DNA of 64,000 bases from Dongia_B sp964406155 (GCA_964406155.1 CAYOQR010000011.1:34685-98684); one strand, 5' to 3'. Counted from the first letter of the stretch, positions 41,352-51,926 are shown. Notes: a model not told the origin generated them from the sequence alone. A program made the numbers and translations.

Positions 41352-42335
41352 ATGACGATCGTGGTGACAGGAAGCGCCGGCCATCTGGGTGAGGCGCTGA
41401 TGCGATGCCTGCATGGGGCACGGCACGAGGTTCGGGGGATCGATATCAAGGCGTCGCCCTTCACCAGCCATGTGGGATCGATCTGCGATCGGGATTTCGT
41501 CCGGCATTGTCTTGTGGGCGCGCGGGCAGTGATCCATGCCGCAACCCTGCATAAGCCACATGTGGGAACGCATGGAAATCAGGCGTTCATCGAGACGAAT
41601 GTCACCGGTACCTTGACGCTGCTGGAGGAAGCCGTTGCGGCCGGTGTGGAGGCCTTCATCTTCACCAGCACGACCAGCAGCTTCGGCTCGGCCCTGACGC
41701 CGGCCGCCGGTGCGCCGGCGGCCTGGGTGACAGAAGACGTGACGCCGATCCCCCGGAACATCTATGGCGTTACCAAGGTGATGGCAGAAAGCCTCTGCGA
41801 GCTGTTCCATCGACGCCGCCACCTGCCGGTCATCATCCTACGGACATCACGCTTCTTCCCCGAGGCGGATGACGATGCGACGATCCGCAGCCGCTACGAG
41901 ACCGCCAATGTTCAGGCGAATGAATTGCTCTATCGCCGGATCGATATCGAGGACGTGGTGACGGCTCATCTCCTGGCGCTGGAGAAGGCAACCGAGATCG
42001 GCTTCCGCCGCTATATCATCTCGGCAACGACACCCTTCATGCCAAGCGATCTCGCGGATCTGCGCAGCAAGGCGCCCGAGGTGGTGCGTCGGCTCTATCC
42101 CGATGTCGAGCGGCTCTATGCGGCGTGTAACTGGACGTTCTTCCCGCAGATCGACCGTGTCTATGTCAATGAACTGGCGAGAACGGAGCTCGGCTGGCGG
42201 CCGCGCTACGATTTCGCCCATGTGCTCGACTGCCTGCGGGCGGGAAGGGATTTCCGCAGCGATCTCGCCCATGAGGTCGGCAGCAAGGGCTATCACGCGA
42301 CGGTGTTCGAGGAAGGCCCTTATCCGGTTACCTGA
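41352..42335 (+). CDS. NAD-dependent epimerase/dehydratase-family protein
   Basis: A 327-residue extended-SDR protein: TGSAGHLGEAL at the N-terminus (GxxGxxG), then VIHAATLHKPHVG, FTSTTSSFGSA and the YGVTKVMAES Tyr/Lys pair. Family members modify nucleotide sugars or reduce related carbonyls. The substrate is not identifiable; the Trp-rich C-terminal segment (LAACNWTFFPQID) is less conserved. ATG 41352 fits the GxxGxxG position; AGGAG lies about 10 nt upstream. It runs convergently into an ABC-2 exporter operon with no gap. Confidence 0.87.
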   Translation: MTIVVTGSAGHLGEALMRCLHGARHEVRGIDIKASPFTSHVGSICDRDFVRHCLVGARAVIHAATLHKPHVGTHGNQAFIETNVTGTLTLLEEAVAAGVEAFIFTSTTSSFGSALTPAAGAPAAWVTEDVTPIPRNIYGVTKVMAESLCELFHRRRHLPVIILRTSRFFPEADDDATIRSRYETANVQANELLYRRIDIEDVVTAHLLALEKATEIGFRRYIISATTPFMPSDLADLRSKAPEVVRRLYPDVERLYAACNWTFFPQIDRVYVNELARTELGWRPRYDFAHVLDCLRAGRDFRSDLAHEVGSKGYHATVFEEGPYPVT

Positions 42336-43121
42336 TTAGCTGCTGGCGCTGCTGTAGCGCGACAGGCCGAAGCGCCAGAACAGGCTGCCGAGGACGAGCG
42401 CGACGATGCCGGCGCCGAGGCCGAGCAAGGCCCGGGACCAACTGAGTTGCCCCATGGCGGCTTCCGCCGGGATATTGGTGATGAAGGCGATGGGCACGAT
42501 GAAGGTCAGGGCGAAGCGGGCCCAGGCGGGATAGGCGGTCACCGGGAAGCGGCCTGTCTCCATCAGCGTATAGGCGATGATCGAGACTTCATCCACCTTG
42601 GTGAACCAGAAGGCCAGCGTGCTGGCAGACAGCCAAATGGCATAGAGAATGGCGGCGCCCGAGAGGGTCAGCAGGAGGAAAAGGCCGAGATTGGCGGCTG
42701 TCAGCGTCCCCTGCACTGACATGCTGTAGAGGACGGCGCCAAAGCCGAGCAGGATGTTCGGTCCATACCAGATGCGCAAGCGCCGGAAGGAAACGATGAA
42801 CTGGCTGTTCACCGGGCGGATCAGCAGCAGGTCGAGATCGCCCTGACGGACATATTCGGAGACTGCGTTGAGACTGGGATAGAGCCAGGAATCGATCAGG
42901 CCTTCCAGAATGAGCGTCACGCCGAACAAGCCGATCATCATGGGCAGGGTCCAGCCGCCCACCATATCCGTCTGTCCGAACAGCGCGAGCAGCGTGAGGA
43001 TGGCGAGGGCGCAGCCGAGGATGCTGGTCGCGGCACTGGCCAGCAGGTTCGCACGGTATTCCATCTCGGCCTGGATGCTGCTGCGCAGGAAGACGGCGAT
43101 CAGGAAAAAGGCGCGCTTCAT
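42336..43121 (-). CDS. ABC-2-type exporter membrane protein, second permease
   Basis: A 261-residue inner-membrane protein with about six hydrophobic helices of the ABC2_membrane_6/DUF990 kind (ANLLASAATSILGCALAILTLLAL, YVRQGDLDLLLIRPVNSQFIV). The G/R/P-rich LLIRPVN motif is shared with its paralogous partner. The pair forms the channel, powered by the ATPase two genes upstream. The stop abuts the convergent epimerase gene. The upstream gene ends where this one begins. Exported substrate unknown. Confidence 0.88.
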   Translation of the reverse strand: MKRAFFLIAVFLRSSIQAEMEYRANLLASAATSILGCALAILTLLALFGQTDMVGGWTLPMMIGLFGVTLILEGLIDSWLYPSLNAVSEYVRQGDLDLLLIRPVNSQFIVSFRRLRIWYGPNILLGFGAVLYSMSVQGTLTAANLGLFLLLTLSGAAILYAIWLSASTLAFWFTKVDEVSIIAYTLMETGRFPVTAYPAWARFALTFIVPIAFITNIPAEAAMGQLSWSRALLGLGAGIVALVLGSLFWRFGLSRYSSASS

Positions 43122-43927
43122 CTAGGCCCCTGCCGCGGAAAAACGCCGGAGGCCGGCGCGCCAGATGAAATGCCGCGCGACGATCAGCGCGAAGGCCCAA
43201 CCATATTGCAGCAGGAAACCCTGCCAGATGCCGGCTGCATCGAGCTTGCCCATCATGAGCTGGACCGGGAAGTCGAGGATATAGGCGAAAGGCAGCCAAT
43301 GCAGGATGGCTCGGATCGCGGCCGGGAAGAGATCCAGCGGCACGACGGATCCGCCGAGAATGACATAGAGATACCAGAGCAGGGGCTCCAGGGCCATGGC
43401 GCCTTCGATCCAGAAGGCCAGCAGGCCGACGCAATAGTTTATGTGAAAGAAGATGGTCCAGGCGCCGGCGATGGCCAAGATGACGAGCGGCAGGCGTGCG
43501 AGATCAAGGCGGTCGAGCACATCGGTCATCCAGAGGCCGAGGATGAAAATCGCGAGGACCACCGGCAACCTGACCACCAATTCGCCGAGATGTTCCGATG
43601 CATGCTGCCAGACGGGCGACATCGGCCGCAGCAGCCAGGGCGACAGCTCGCCGCGACGGATGCCGCGATCCAGCAGCAGGATGCACCATACCGGCGTCAA
43701 CTGGCGGACCAGGAACATGCCCATGAAGTAGAAGGCGAAATCCTCGCGTCCATAACCGGCCATCGGGCCATTCTTTGCCAGTTCCATCCAGATCATCATC
43801 ATGGCGATGGGCATGATGCCGGCGATCATCCAGATGGCGGCCTGAGCGCGGTAGATGAGGGAAACGGTGACGGCCTGCACCAGCAATTGCCGCCAGATCA
43901 GGCACGTCTGCCGGAACGTGGCGCCGG

Positions 43928-43931
<4 letters not shown>
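43122..43931 (-). CDS. ABC-2-type exporter membrane protein, first permease
   Basis: A 269-residue inner-membrane protein with about six helices. The motif RRGELSPWLLRPMSPVWQH mirrors LLLIRPVN of the neighbour permease, so the two are paralogous subunits. Its ATG overlaps the ATPase stop by 4 nt and it directly precedes the second permease, making a tight three-gene operon. Together they resemble DUF990-containing exporters of undefined substrate. Confidence 0.88.
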
Positions 43932-44983
<1,052 letters not shown>

Positions 44984-45075
44984 GATCCACTTTTGCGGAT
45001 AATTATCCTATCAGTAGCGGAATTTCCGGGATGTCGTAAAGCGGTCCTGTGGGATGCCGGATTAAAGACGGCGAT

Positions 45076-47184
45076 TCAGCCGCCGATCAAGGCCAACCAG
45101 TCATCCTCGCTCAGCGTCGCGACGCCAAGCTCCGCCGCCTTGGCGGCCTTGGAGCCGGCATCCTCGCCGACAATGACATAATCGGTCTTCTTGGAGACCG
45201 ATCCCGCTACCTTGGCGCCGAGGCTTTCCGCCCGGGCCTTGGCTTCGTTCCGCGTCATCTTGGTGAGGGTGCCGGTGAAGACGACGGTCTTGCCGGCGAC
45301 CGGGCTGTCGCTGACCGCCACGGGCACGAATTCCTCGACGTCGATCTCCCGGCCGAGATCGTCGAGCACCTCCTGGTTATGCGGTTCGGCAAAGAACGCG
45401 ATCAGATCTTCCGCCATCGAAGGGCCGATGCCATTGATCTCGCCGAGGTCCTGGCGTTCCTGGCTGCCGATGATCTGCGCCTTCACCATGGCATCGCGCA
45501 GCATTGCGAGGGAGAGGTAGTGCTTGGCCAGCAGCTTCGCAGTGACCTCGCCGATCTGCGGGATGCCGAGGGCGTAAATGAAGCGCGGCAAGGGAATGTG
45601 GCGCCGCTCCTCGATCGCCGTAAGAAGATTATCGACCGAGGTTTCGCCCCAGCCTTCGCGATCGAGCAAAGCGGGGCGATGGGCCTTCAGGCGGAAGATG
45701 TCACCCGGCGATTTCAGCAGGCCGTCGGCATGAAAGGCCTCGATATGCTTGTCGCCGAGACCGTCGATATCGAAGGCGCCACGCGATACGAAATGCCGCA
45801 ACCGCTCCACCGCCTGGGCGGCGCAGATCAGGCCGCCGGTGCAGCGTTTCGCGACGGCGCCTTCCTCGCGCAGGACATGGCTGCCGCAGACCGGGCAGGT
45901 TTCCGGAAAGACAAAGACCGGGCCACGTCCGTCGCGCTCGGCATCCACCACTTCGACGATCTGGGGAATGACATCGCCAGCCCGCTGCACCACCACCTTG
46001 TCGCCGATGCGGATATCCTTGCGGGCGATCTCGTCCTCGTTATGCAGGGTCGCCCGGGCGACGACGACGCCGCCGACCGTGATCGGCTCCAATTCGGCGA
46101 CGGGGGTGAGCACGCCGGTGCGGCCGACCTGGATGGTGATGTTGTTGAGCGTGGTGATGGCCTTTTCCGCCGGAAACTTATGGGCGATGGCCCAGCGCGG
46201 GGCGCGGCCGACGAAACCGAGACGGTTCTGCCAGTCGCGGCGATCGACCTTATAGACGGCACCGTCGATGTCATAAGGCAGGTCAGCGCGGTCGGCGCCA
46301 AGGGCATCGTAATAGGCCATGACCGCGTCGAGATCCTGGGCCAGGATGCGGCGGGGATTGACGGCGAAGCCCCAATTGGCGAGCTGATCGACGAAGGCAT
46401 GATGCGAGGCCGGTTGATCCGGCCAGTCCTCCACCTCGCCATAGGCATAGGCGAAGAACTGCAACGGCCGCTTCTTGGTGATGTTGGGATCGAGCTGCCG
46501 CACGCTGCCGGCGGCGGCGTTGCGCGGATTGGCGAAGACCGGTTCGCCGGCGGCGAGGCGCTCCTCGTTCAGCTTCGCGAAACCGGCATGCGACATATAA
46601 ACCTCGCCGCGAATCTCGATCAGCTTCGGCGGTGTCTTGCTCTTCAGCTTGCTCGGGATGCCGGCGACATGCCGCAGATTGGCGGTGATATCCTCACCGA
46701 CCGCGCCGTCGCCGCGCGTGGCGCCCTGGACGAAATGGCCGTTCTCATAGCGCAGATTGGCGCTGAGGCCGTCGATCTTGGGCTCGGTCGCAAGACTGAC
46801 CGGCTCCTCGGCACTCAATCCCAGGAAGCGGCGGATGCGGCCGATGAAATCGGCGACATCCTCGCGGGTGAAAGCATTGTCCAAGGACAGCATCGGCCGG
46901 CGATGGGGGACCTTGGCGAAGCCCTCCGCCGGCGCGGCGCCGACCCGTTTGCTGGGCGAATCGCTGCGGATCAGTTCCGGAAAGCGTGCCTCGATCGCCC
47001 GGTTGCGCCGCACCAGGGCGTCGTAATCGGCATCGCTGATTTCCGGTGCATCCTTGCGATGATAGAGCTCGTCATGATGCGCGATCTCTTCGGCGAGCCG
47101 GGCCAGTTCCGCCGACGCCTCGACCTCGGTCAGGCTCTCGACCGGTTCCGATACTGACGCTGTCTGGGTCTTCTTGGCGCTCAT
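45076..47184 (-). CDS. ligA: NAD-dependent DNA ligase
   Basis: A 702-residue ligase that seals nicks in replication and repair using NAD. The adenylated lysine is Lys136 in TEPKIDGLSANLRY, with the N-terminal Ia domain (HDELYHRKDAPEISDADYDALV) before it; then the OB fold, the four-Cys zinc finger CPVCGSHVL...RCTGGLIC, helix-hairpin-helix repeats and a C-terminal BRCT domain (VAGKTVVFTGTLTKMTRNEA). It is the last of the bamD-recN-ligA group, separated from recN by a 187-bp spacer full of inverted repeats. Confidence 0.98.
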   Translation of the reverse strand: MSAKKTQTASVSEPVESLTEVEASAELARLAEEIAHHDELYHRKDAPEISDADYDALVRRNRAIEARFPELIRSDSPSKRVGAAPAEGFAKVPHRRPMLSLDNAFTREDVADFIGRIRRFLGLSAEEPVSLATEPKIDGLSANLRYENGHFVQGATRGDGAVGEDITANLRHVAGIPSKLKSKTPPKLIEIRGEVYMSHAGFAKLNEERLAAGEPVFANPRNAAAGSVRQLDPNITKKRPLQFFAYAYGEVEDWPDQPASHHAFVDQLANWGFAVNPRRILAQDLDAVMAYYDALGADRADLPYDIDGAVYKVDRRDWQNRLGFVGRAPRWAIAHKFPAEKAITTLNNITIQVGRTGVLTPVAELEPITVGGVVVARATLHNEDEIARKDIRIGDKVVVQRAGDVIPQIVEVVDAERDGRGPVFVFPETCPVCGSHVLREEGAVAKRCTGGLICAAQAVERLRHFVSRGAFDIDGLGDKHIEAFHADGLLKSPGDIFRLKAHRPALLDREGWGETSVDNLLTAIEERRHIPLPRFIYALGIPQIGEVTAKLLAKHYLSLAMLRDAMVKAQIIGSQERQDLGEINGIGPSMAEDLIAFFAEPHNQEVLDDLGREIDVEEFVPVAVSDSPVAGKTVVFTGTLTKMTRNEAKARAESLGAKVAGSVSKKTDYVIVGEDAGSKAAKAAELGVATLSEDDWLALIGG

Positions 47185-47253
47185 GGCATCCGTCTCACAG
47201 GTTGCGGGTCGACGGCGCTATCTAACACAAATTGGTCAGAGCCGGATGCTGAC

Positions 47254-47361
47254 AAGTGGAATCGCCGATGCGATTTCACTTGTGGGCTGAATCCGCCGCT
47301 TCTCAATAAGATAGAGGGCGATTCAGCTTTCAGGTTGAAGCAGGCCTGCTTCAACCTGAAA
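47254..47361. repeat. Nest of three inverted repeats between recN and ligA, including a 34-bp perfect palindrome
   Basis: From left to right: AAGTGGAATCG (47254-47264) pairs with 47271-47281, one mismatch; GCTGAATC (47286-47293) pairs with GATTCAGC (47320-47327); and 47328-47361 is a perfect 34-bp palindrome centred on AGGCCT. Three GANTC sites lie at 47259, 47289 and 47320. It may act as recN terminator and ligA promoter region, or be a repeated genomic element. Confidence 0.8.
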
Positions 47362-47371
47362 CCATCGCATT

Positions 47372-49051
47372 CTAGGACGCACTCGCCAACAGCTTGGTCG
47401 CGGCGGCTCTAGCCTCATCCGTGATGGTGGCGCCGGACAGCATGCGGGCGATTTCCTCGCGCCGCGCCGCTTCATCCAGCGGGCGGACGGTGGTCGCCGT
47501 CAAGCCCTTGCCGCTGCTCTTCTCCACCCGCCAGTGCTGCTGGCCGAGGGCCGCCACCTGCGGGGAATGGGTGATGACCAGCAACTGCACGGCCGTCGCC
47601 AGGCGCTTCAACCTTTCGCCGACGGCGGCGGCGGTGGCGCCGCCGATCCCGGCATCCACTTCATCGAAGACCAGGGTCGGGACCGGCTGGTTTGCCGTCA
47701 GGGTCACTTTCAGCGCCAGCATGAAGCGGGCGAGCTCGCCGCCCGAAGCGATGCGGTTGATGGCGCCGGGTGCCGCGCCCGGATTGGTCGCGACCTCGAA
47801 GGTCACGCGATCCCAGCCGGTGGCGCTCCAATGGTCCTCGCCGAGGGTTTCCAGGCGGGTGGCGAAACGGGCCTTTTCCAGTTTCAGCGGCGGCAGCTCG
47901 CCATTGACGGCGGCGTCCATCGCCTTGGCCGATTTGATCCGGGCCTTGCCGAGCGCGGTGGCGGCATCGACATAGAGCTTACGACTGGTCTCGACCTCGG
48001 CCGCCAGCTTGGCCATGTTCTGGCCGCGATCGTCCAGATTGGCGAGGCGCTGCCTCAGCTTCTCCAACAGATCGGGCAAGGTCTCGACCGGCACCTGATG
48101 CTTGCGCCCGAGATCGCGCAGCAGATAGAGGCGTTCCTCGATCTTGTCGAGGCGGGTGGGATCGGCATCGAGATCGGCGGCCATATGCTGCAGGATGCCG
48201 ATCGCATCGCCCAGCTCGATGCTGGCACGTTCAAGCGCCGCCACAACCGGGTGCAACTGGTGTGCCGCCTGCTCGCCGAGCCGGTCGCCCAAGCGGTCGA
48301 GACGGCGCTGCGCGGCGGCGACGGCGCGGTCGGCGCCCCGGTCGCCGGCAAGCTCCGTATTCACCGCCTCGATGGCCTCAATGAGCTGCGCGCGATTGGC
48401 GAGCAACGCGCGTTCGGCGACCAGTTCGGTTTCTTCCGCCGGCTGGGGATGCGCCAGCTCCAGTTCGTCGACGGCGTGGCCCAGATAATCTTCGTCGGCC
48501 TTGGCCCGGTCCAGCTCGGCCTGGGCGGCATCATGGGCGGCAACCGCCTCGCGCCAACGGCGATGGGCACCGGCGCAGGCCACAAGCTTCGCTGCATGGC
48601 CGCCATAGCCATCGAGATGCGATTGATGGGTGGCGGGGTCGAGCAGACCCTGGGCTTCGAACTGGCCCTCGATCTCCACCAGGAGATCGCCGAGGCGGCG
48701 CAGCAGGCCGATACTGACCGGCTGGTCGTTGACGAAGGCCCGCGACCGGCCATCGGCGCCCACCTGGCGGCGCAGGATCAGGCCGCCATCGGGCTCGATA
48801 CCCTGTTCGTCCAGAAGCGCCAGGGCCGGATGGGTGGCGGGCAGGGAGAACTCGGCCGTCACGCTCGCTTGCGAGGTGCGTTGCCGGACCAGGCCGGCTT
48901 CGGCCCGGGCGCCCAGGGCGAGGCCGAGCGCATCCAGCAGGATCGACTTGCCGGCACCGGTCTCGCCGGTCAGGACCGTCAATCCGGTGTCGAAAGCCAG
49001 CTCCAGCTTCTCGATCAGCACCACATTCTGAATGGTGAGTGCGACCAGCAT
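47372..49051 (-). CDS. recN: DNA repair protein RecN
   Basis: A 559-residue SMC-like ATPase acting at double-strand breaks. Walker A GETGAGKS is at residues 29-36; the C-terminal ATPase half has IASGGELARFMLALK (signature) and TLVFDEVDAGIGG (Walker B). The middle is Ala/Glu/Leu-rich coiled coil. Length is normal. It follows bamD by 24 bp on the same strand, the usual bamD-recN-ligA order in alphaproteobacteria. I see no SOS box upstream that I could defend. Confidence 0.97.
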   Translation of the reverse strand: MLVALTIQNVVLIEKLELAFDTGLTVLTGETGAGKSILLDALGLALGARAEAGLVRQRTSQASVTAEFSLPATHPALALLDEQGIEPDGGLILRRQVGADGRSRAFVNDQPVSIGLLRRLGDLLVEIEGQFEAQGLLDPATHQSHLDGYGGHAAKLVACAGAHRRWREAVAAHDAAQAELDRAKADEDYLGHAVDELELAHPQPAEETELVAERALLANRAQLIEAIEAVNTELAGDRGADRAVAAAQRRLDRLGDRLGEQAAHQLHPVVAALERASIELGDAIGILQHMAADLDADPTRLDKIEERLYLLRDLGRKHQVPVETLPDLLEKLRQRLANLDDRGQNMAKLAAEVETSRKLYVDAATALGKARIKSAKAMDAAVNGELPPLKLEKARFATRLETLGEDHWSATGWDRVTFEVATNPGAAPGAINRIASGGELARFMLALKVTLTANQPVPTLVFDEVDAGIGGATAAAVGERLKRLATAVQLLVITHSPQVAALGQQHWRVEKSSGKGLTATTVRPLDEAARREEIARMLSGATITDEARAAATKLLASAS

Positions 49052-49075
49052 CGGGGGCCTGGGGAAGGGGACGGC

Positions 49076-49876
49076 TTAGAAGACGTTGCTCAGCCAGGAG
49101 CCTTCCTTCTTCTCGGGCTTCAGATTGTTGGCCTCGAGAAGGTTATAGGCATCCTGATACCATTCGCTGCCCGGATAGTTGTAGCCGAGCACGGCGCCGG
49201 CGGTCTGGGCCTCGTCATGCACGCCAAGCGAAATATAGGCCTCGACCAGGCGTTCCAGCGCTTCCGGAACATGGGTGGTGGTCTGGTACTTTTCGACCAC
49301 GACCCGGAAACGGTTGATCGCCGCCAGATAGAGGTCGCGCTTCAGGTAATAGCGGCCGATCTCCATTTCCTTGCCGGCCAGGTGATCGCGCACCAGATCG
49401 AGCTTCAGCGAGGCGTCGCGGGCGTAGTCGGTATTGGGGAAACGGGCGACAACGTCGCTCAGCGCGCGCAGGGCCTGTTCGGTATTACCCTGATCGCGGG
49501 TCACGTCGGCAATCTGCTCGTAATAGCAGAGGGCCCGGAGGTAATAGGCATAGGCGGTGAACTTGTTGCCGGGATGCAGCTCGATGAAGCTGTCCAGGGC
49601 CGGCAGGGCATCGTCATATTCGTCGACGCTGTAATGGGCATAGGCGGACATGATCTGCGCCTGGGTCGCCCATTGCGAATAGGGGTGCTGGCGCTCGACC
49701 TCGTCGAACATCTTGGCGGCCTTGCGCGGTTCCCCAGTCTCCAGGGAATCCATGGCGCTGTTGTACAGGACTTCGGCCGGCTGATCGGGGATGTCGGGAT
49801 CCTTACTGGAGCAGGCGGCGATGAAGGCCAGGCAGGCGAAAGCCGGAATGAGCCGCCAAAGGTACCGAGAATGCAT
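49076..49876 (-). CDS. bamD: Outer-membrane protein assembly factor BamD
   Basis: A 266-residue outer-membrane lipoprotein of the BAM complex. Signal peptide with lipobox FIAAC (Cys22), then five TPR-like helical pairs: AEVLYNSAMDSLETGEPRKAAKMFDEVE, QIMSAYAHYSVDEYDDAL, and YYLRALCYYEQIADVTRDQG, the latter a BamD hallmark. ATG 49876 is chosen because the signal peptide starts there; the open frame upstream would add 49 residues with no family support. It sits directly after the ftsZ terminator, where many relatives have lpxC first. Confidence 0.95.
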   Translation of the reverse strand: MHSRYLWRLIPAFACLAFIAACSSKDPDIPDQPAEVLYNSAMDSLETGEPRKAAKMFDEVERQHPYSQWATQAQIMSAYAHYSVDEYDDALPALDSFIELHPGNKFTAYAYYLRALCYYEQIADVTRDQGNTEQALRALSDVVARFPNTDYARDASLKLDLVRDHLAGKEMEIGRYYLKRDLYLAAINRFRVVVEKYQTTTHVPEALERLVEAYISLGVHDEAQTAGAVLGYNYPGSEWYQDAYNLLEANNLKPEKKEGSWLSNVF

Positions 49877-49980
49877 CACCGAAATCCGCCATCTTGTTAG
49901 TCTTTTGGTCGCCCGAACTATAGGGGGTGCCGGGTTCCGGCTCAAGCCCGGCAGGATCGCCAAAAACACCTGATTTAAGA

Positions 49981-50011
49981 GAAAAATGGCCCGCGGCGTC
50001 GCCACGGGCCA
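49981..50011 (-). terminator. Rho-independent terminator after ftsZ
   Basis: On the minus strand TGGCCCG-N11-CGGGCCA (50011-49987) is followed by TTTTTC. It ends the long dcw transcript. Confidence 0.85.
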
Positions 50012-50030
50012 AGTTTGAGACACCTGGGCG

Positions 50031-50059
50031 TCACCGGCCGGCGGGCAGCCGGCCGGTGA
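50031..50059 (-). other. Second hairpin just after the ftsZ stop
   Basis: Perfect 12-bp stem TCACCGGCCGGC/GCCGGCCGGTGA with a 5-base loop, 7 bp after the ftsZ stop and upstream of the terminator. Probably protects the 3' end of the message. Confidence 0.7.
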
Positions 50060-50065
50060 GCGGGA

Positions 50066-51895
50066 TCAATTCGCCTGACGGCGCAGGAAAGCGGGGATAT
50101 CCAGGAGATCTTCCTCCGCCCGGCTGGTCGTCATGCGTTCGGTGGTGTCGAGCTGCAACTGCGGCTGCTGCAGGCGCGGGTCCTGCCTCATCTCCGGCTG
50201 GGCCGGCATTACCGGCTGGCTCATCGCCGGCTGGGTGAAACGCGGTGCCTGGGGAGCCGGTGCCTGAGGAATCGACGGCTGCGGGAACGACGCCTGAGGG
50301 AACGACGCCTGGGGAACCGGACGCTGCTCAGCCTGGGCCGGCCGGGGGGCCGGATGGCTGGTGAAGCGGCTGGTCACCTTCTCGAACAGGCTGGGCGCCC
50401 GCTTGCGCTCGACCGGCGACTCGACCACCGGCTGCGGCGCGACCACGGGTTCAGCCATGACCGGCTGGGTCCGCAGGCTGGGTTCCACCGCCGGCGCCGC
50501 CATATAGGCCGGCTGGCCGACCGGCCGTTCGACCTGACGTTCCGGCGCCCGGGCAACCGGCTGCGCGACCGGCTGTTCCGGCATCGCCCGCTGCATGGGC
50601 TCCGCCTGCAGCGCGGTGGCGCCGATCGACGCCGGCTGGGCCGGCACATAGGCCGGTGCCGCCTGCGCCGAACCGTAGACCGGCTGGGCCGCCACGGTCT
50701 GCGCCGCCATGGTCTGTGCCGCGCCGCGCGCCGTCACCGGCTGCGGCATCATGGCCGGCTGTGCCATCTGGGCGACCGGCTGCGCCATCATCGCCGCGCT
50801 GCCCATGCCGGAATCAGCCCGGTACGCGACCCGATCGTCACCGCCGAAATCGACGCTCGGCTGCGGGTTCGGGTTGCGGGCCACCAGGCTGAGATTGGCC
50901 GTGGCCGGGCGCGGTTGCACCTGGGCCGCCGAATCGATGCCGGTCGCCACCACGGAGATGCGGATCTTGCCTTCCAGCGCCTGATCGAAGGTCGAGCCGA
51001 AGATGATATTGGCTTCGGGATCGACCTCGTCGCGGATGCGGTTGGCCGCCTCGTCGACCTCGAACAGAGTCATATCCATGCCGCCGGTGATGTTGATGAG
51101 GACGCCACGGGCACCCTTCATGCTGACTTCGTCCAGCAGCGGGTTGGAAATGGCGGCTTCGGCGGCGGCGATGGCGCGATTTTCGCCGGTTGCCTCGCCG
51201 GTTCCCATCATCGCCTTACCCATCTCGCTCATCACCGCCCGGATATCGGCGAAGTCGAGGTTGATGAGGCCCGGCATCACCATCAGGTCGGTAACGCCGC
51301 GCACGCCGGAATAGAGCACCTCGTCGGCCATCTTGAAGGCGTCGGCGAAGGTGGTCTTCTCATTGGCGATGCGGAACAGGTTCTGGTTCGGGATGATGAT
51401 CAGGGTGTCGACATATTGCTGCAGTTCCTGAATGCCCTGTTCCGCCATCCGCATGCGGTGCGAGCCTTCGAAATGGAACGGCTTGGTGACCACGCCGACG
51501 GTCAGGATGCCCTGTTCGCGGGCGATCTGAGCCATGACGGGAGCCGCACCGGTGCCGGTGCCGCCGCCCATGCCGGCGGTGATGAAGGCCATGTTGGAGC
51601 CGGAGAGCTGTTCGGCGATCTCGCGAATCGCTTCTTCAGCGGAAGCGCGGCCGATATCCGGCCGGGCGCCGGCGCCGAGCCCCTTGGTCACGGTCGCGCC
51701 CAACTGGATGCGCCGTTCGCACAGGGACTGCTGCAGGGCCTGGGCGTCGGTATTGGCGACCAGGAATTCCACGCCTTCAAGCTTGGAGCGGATCATGTTG
51801 CTGACGGCATTGCCGCCGGCTCCCCCCACGCCGATGACGGTGATCTTCGGCCGGATGTCGAACGGATCCTGGGGAAGGGACAAATTTAAAGTCAT
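50066..51895 (-). CDS. ftsZ: Cell-division protein FtsZ
   Basis: A 609-residue tubulin-like GTPase forming the Z ring. The N-terminal GTPase domain has IGVGGAGGNAVSNMI and the tubulin signature GGGTGTG at 110-116, and KTTFADAFKMADEVLYSGVRGVTD. The globular part ends near residue 325. A roughly 265-residue linker rich in Gln, Pro and Ala follows, with short repeats (PQASFPQASFPQ), an internal block RAPSLFEKVTSRF, and the C-terminal FtsA-binding peptide DIPAFLRR. The linker is longer than in enteric bacteria, as in many alphaproteobacteria. ATG 51895 has GGAGG 5 nt upstream. It is the last dcw gene. Confidence 0.98.
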   Translation of the reverse strand: MTLNLSLPQDPFDIRPKITVIGVGGAGGNAVSNMIRSKLEGVEFLVANTDAQALQQSLCERRIQLGATVTKGLGAGARPDIGRASAEEAIREIAEQLSGSNMAFITAGMGGGTGTGAAPVMAQIAREQGILTVGVVTKPFHFEGSHRMRMAEQGIQELQQYVDTLIIIPNQNLFRIANEKTTFADAFKMADEVLYSGVRGVTDLMVMPGLINLDFADIRAVMSEMGKAMMGTGEATGENRAIAAAEAAISNPLLDEVSMKGARGVLINITGGMDMTLFEVDEAANRIRDEVDPEANIIFGSTFDQALEGKIRISVVATGIDSAAQVQPRPATANLSLVARNPNPQPSVDFGGDDRVAYRADSGMGSAAMMAQPVAQMAQPAMMPQPVTARGAAQTMAAQTVAAQPVYGSAQAAPAYVPAQPASIGATALQAEPMQRAMPEQPVAQPVARAPERQVERPVGQPAYMAAPAVEPSLRTQPVMAEPVVAPQPVVESPVERKRAPSLFEKVTSRFTSHPAPRPAQAEQRPVPQASFPQASFPQPSIPQAPAPQAPRFTQPAMSQPVMPAQPEMRQDPRLQQPQLQLDTTERMTTSRAEEDLLDIPAFLRRQAN

Positions 51896-51926
51896 AGGTG
51901 CCTCCAATGTTTCTCACTGGTTATGG

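Noticed and set aside
45049..47157. A 702-codon plus-strand frame opposite ligA
   Set aside because: Same length and position as ligA, with no motifs of its own; codon-phase artefact.
47534..49900. A 788-codon plus-strand frame opposite recN and bamD
   Set aside because: Runs across two genuine minus-strand genes and an intergenic gap; no domain seen.
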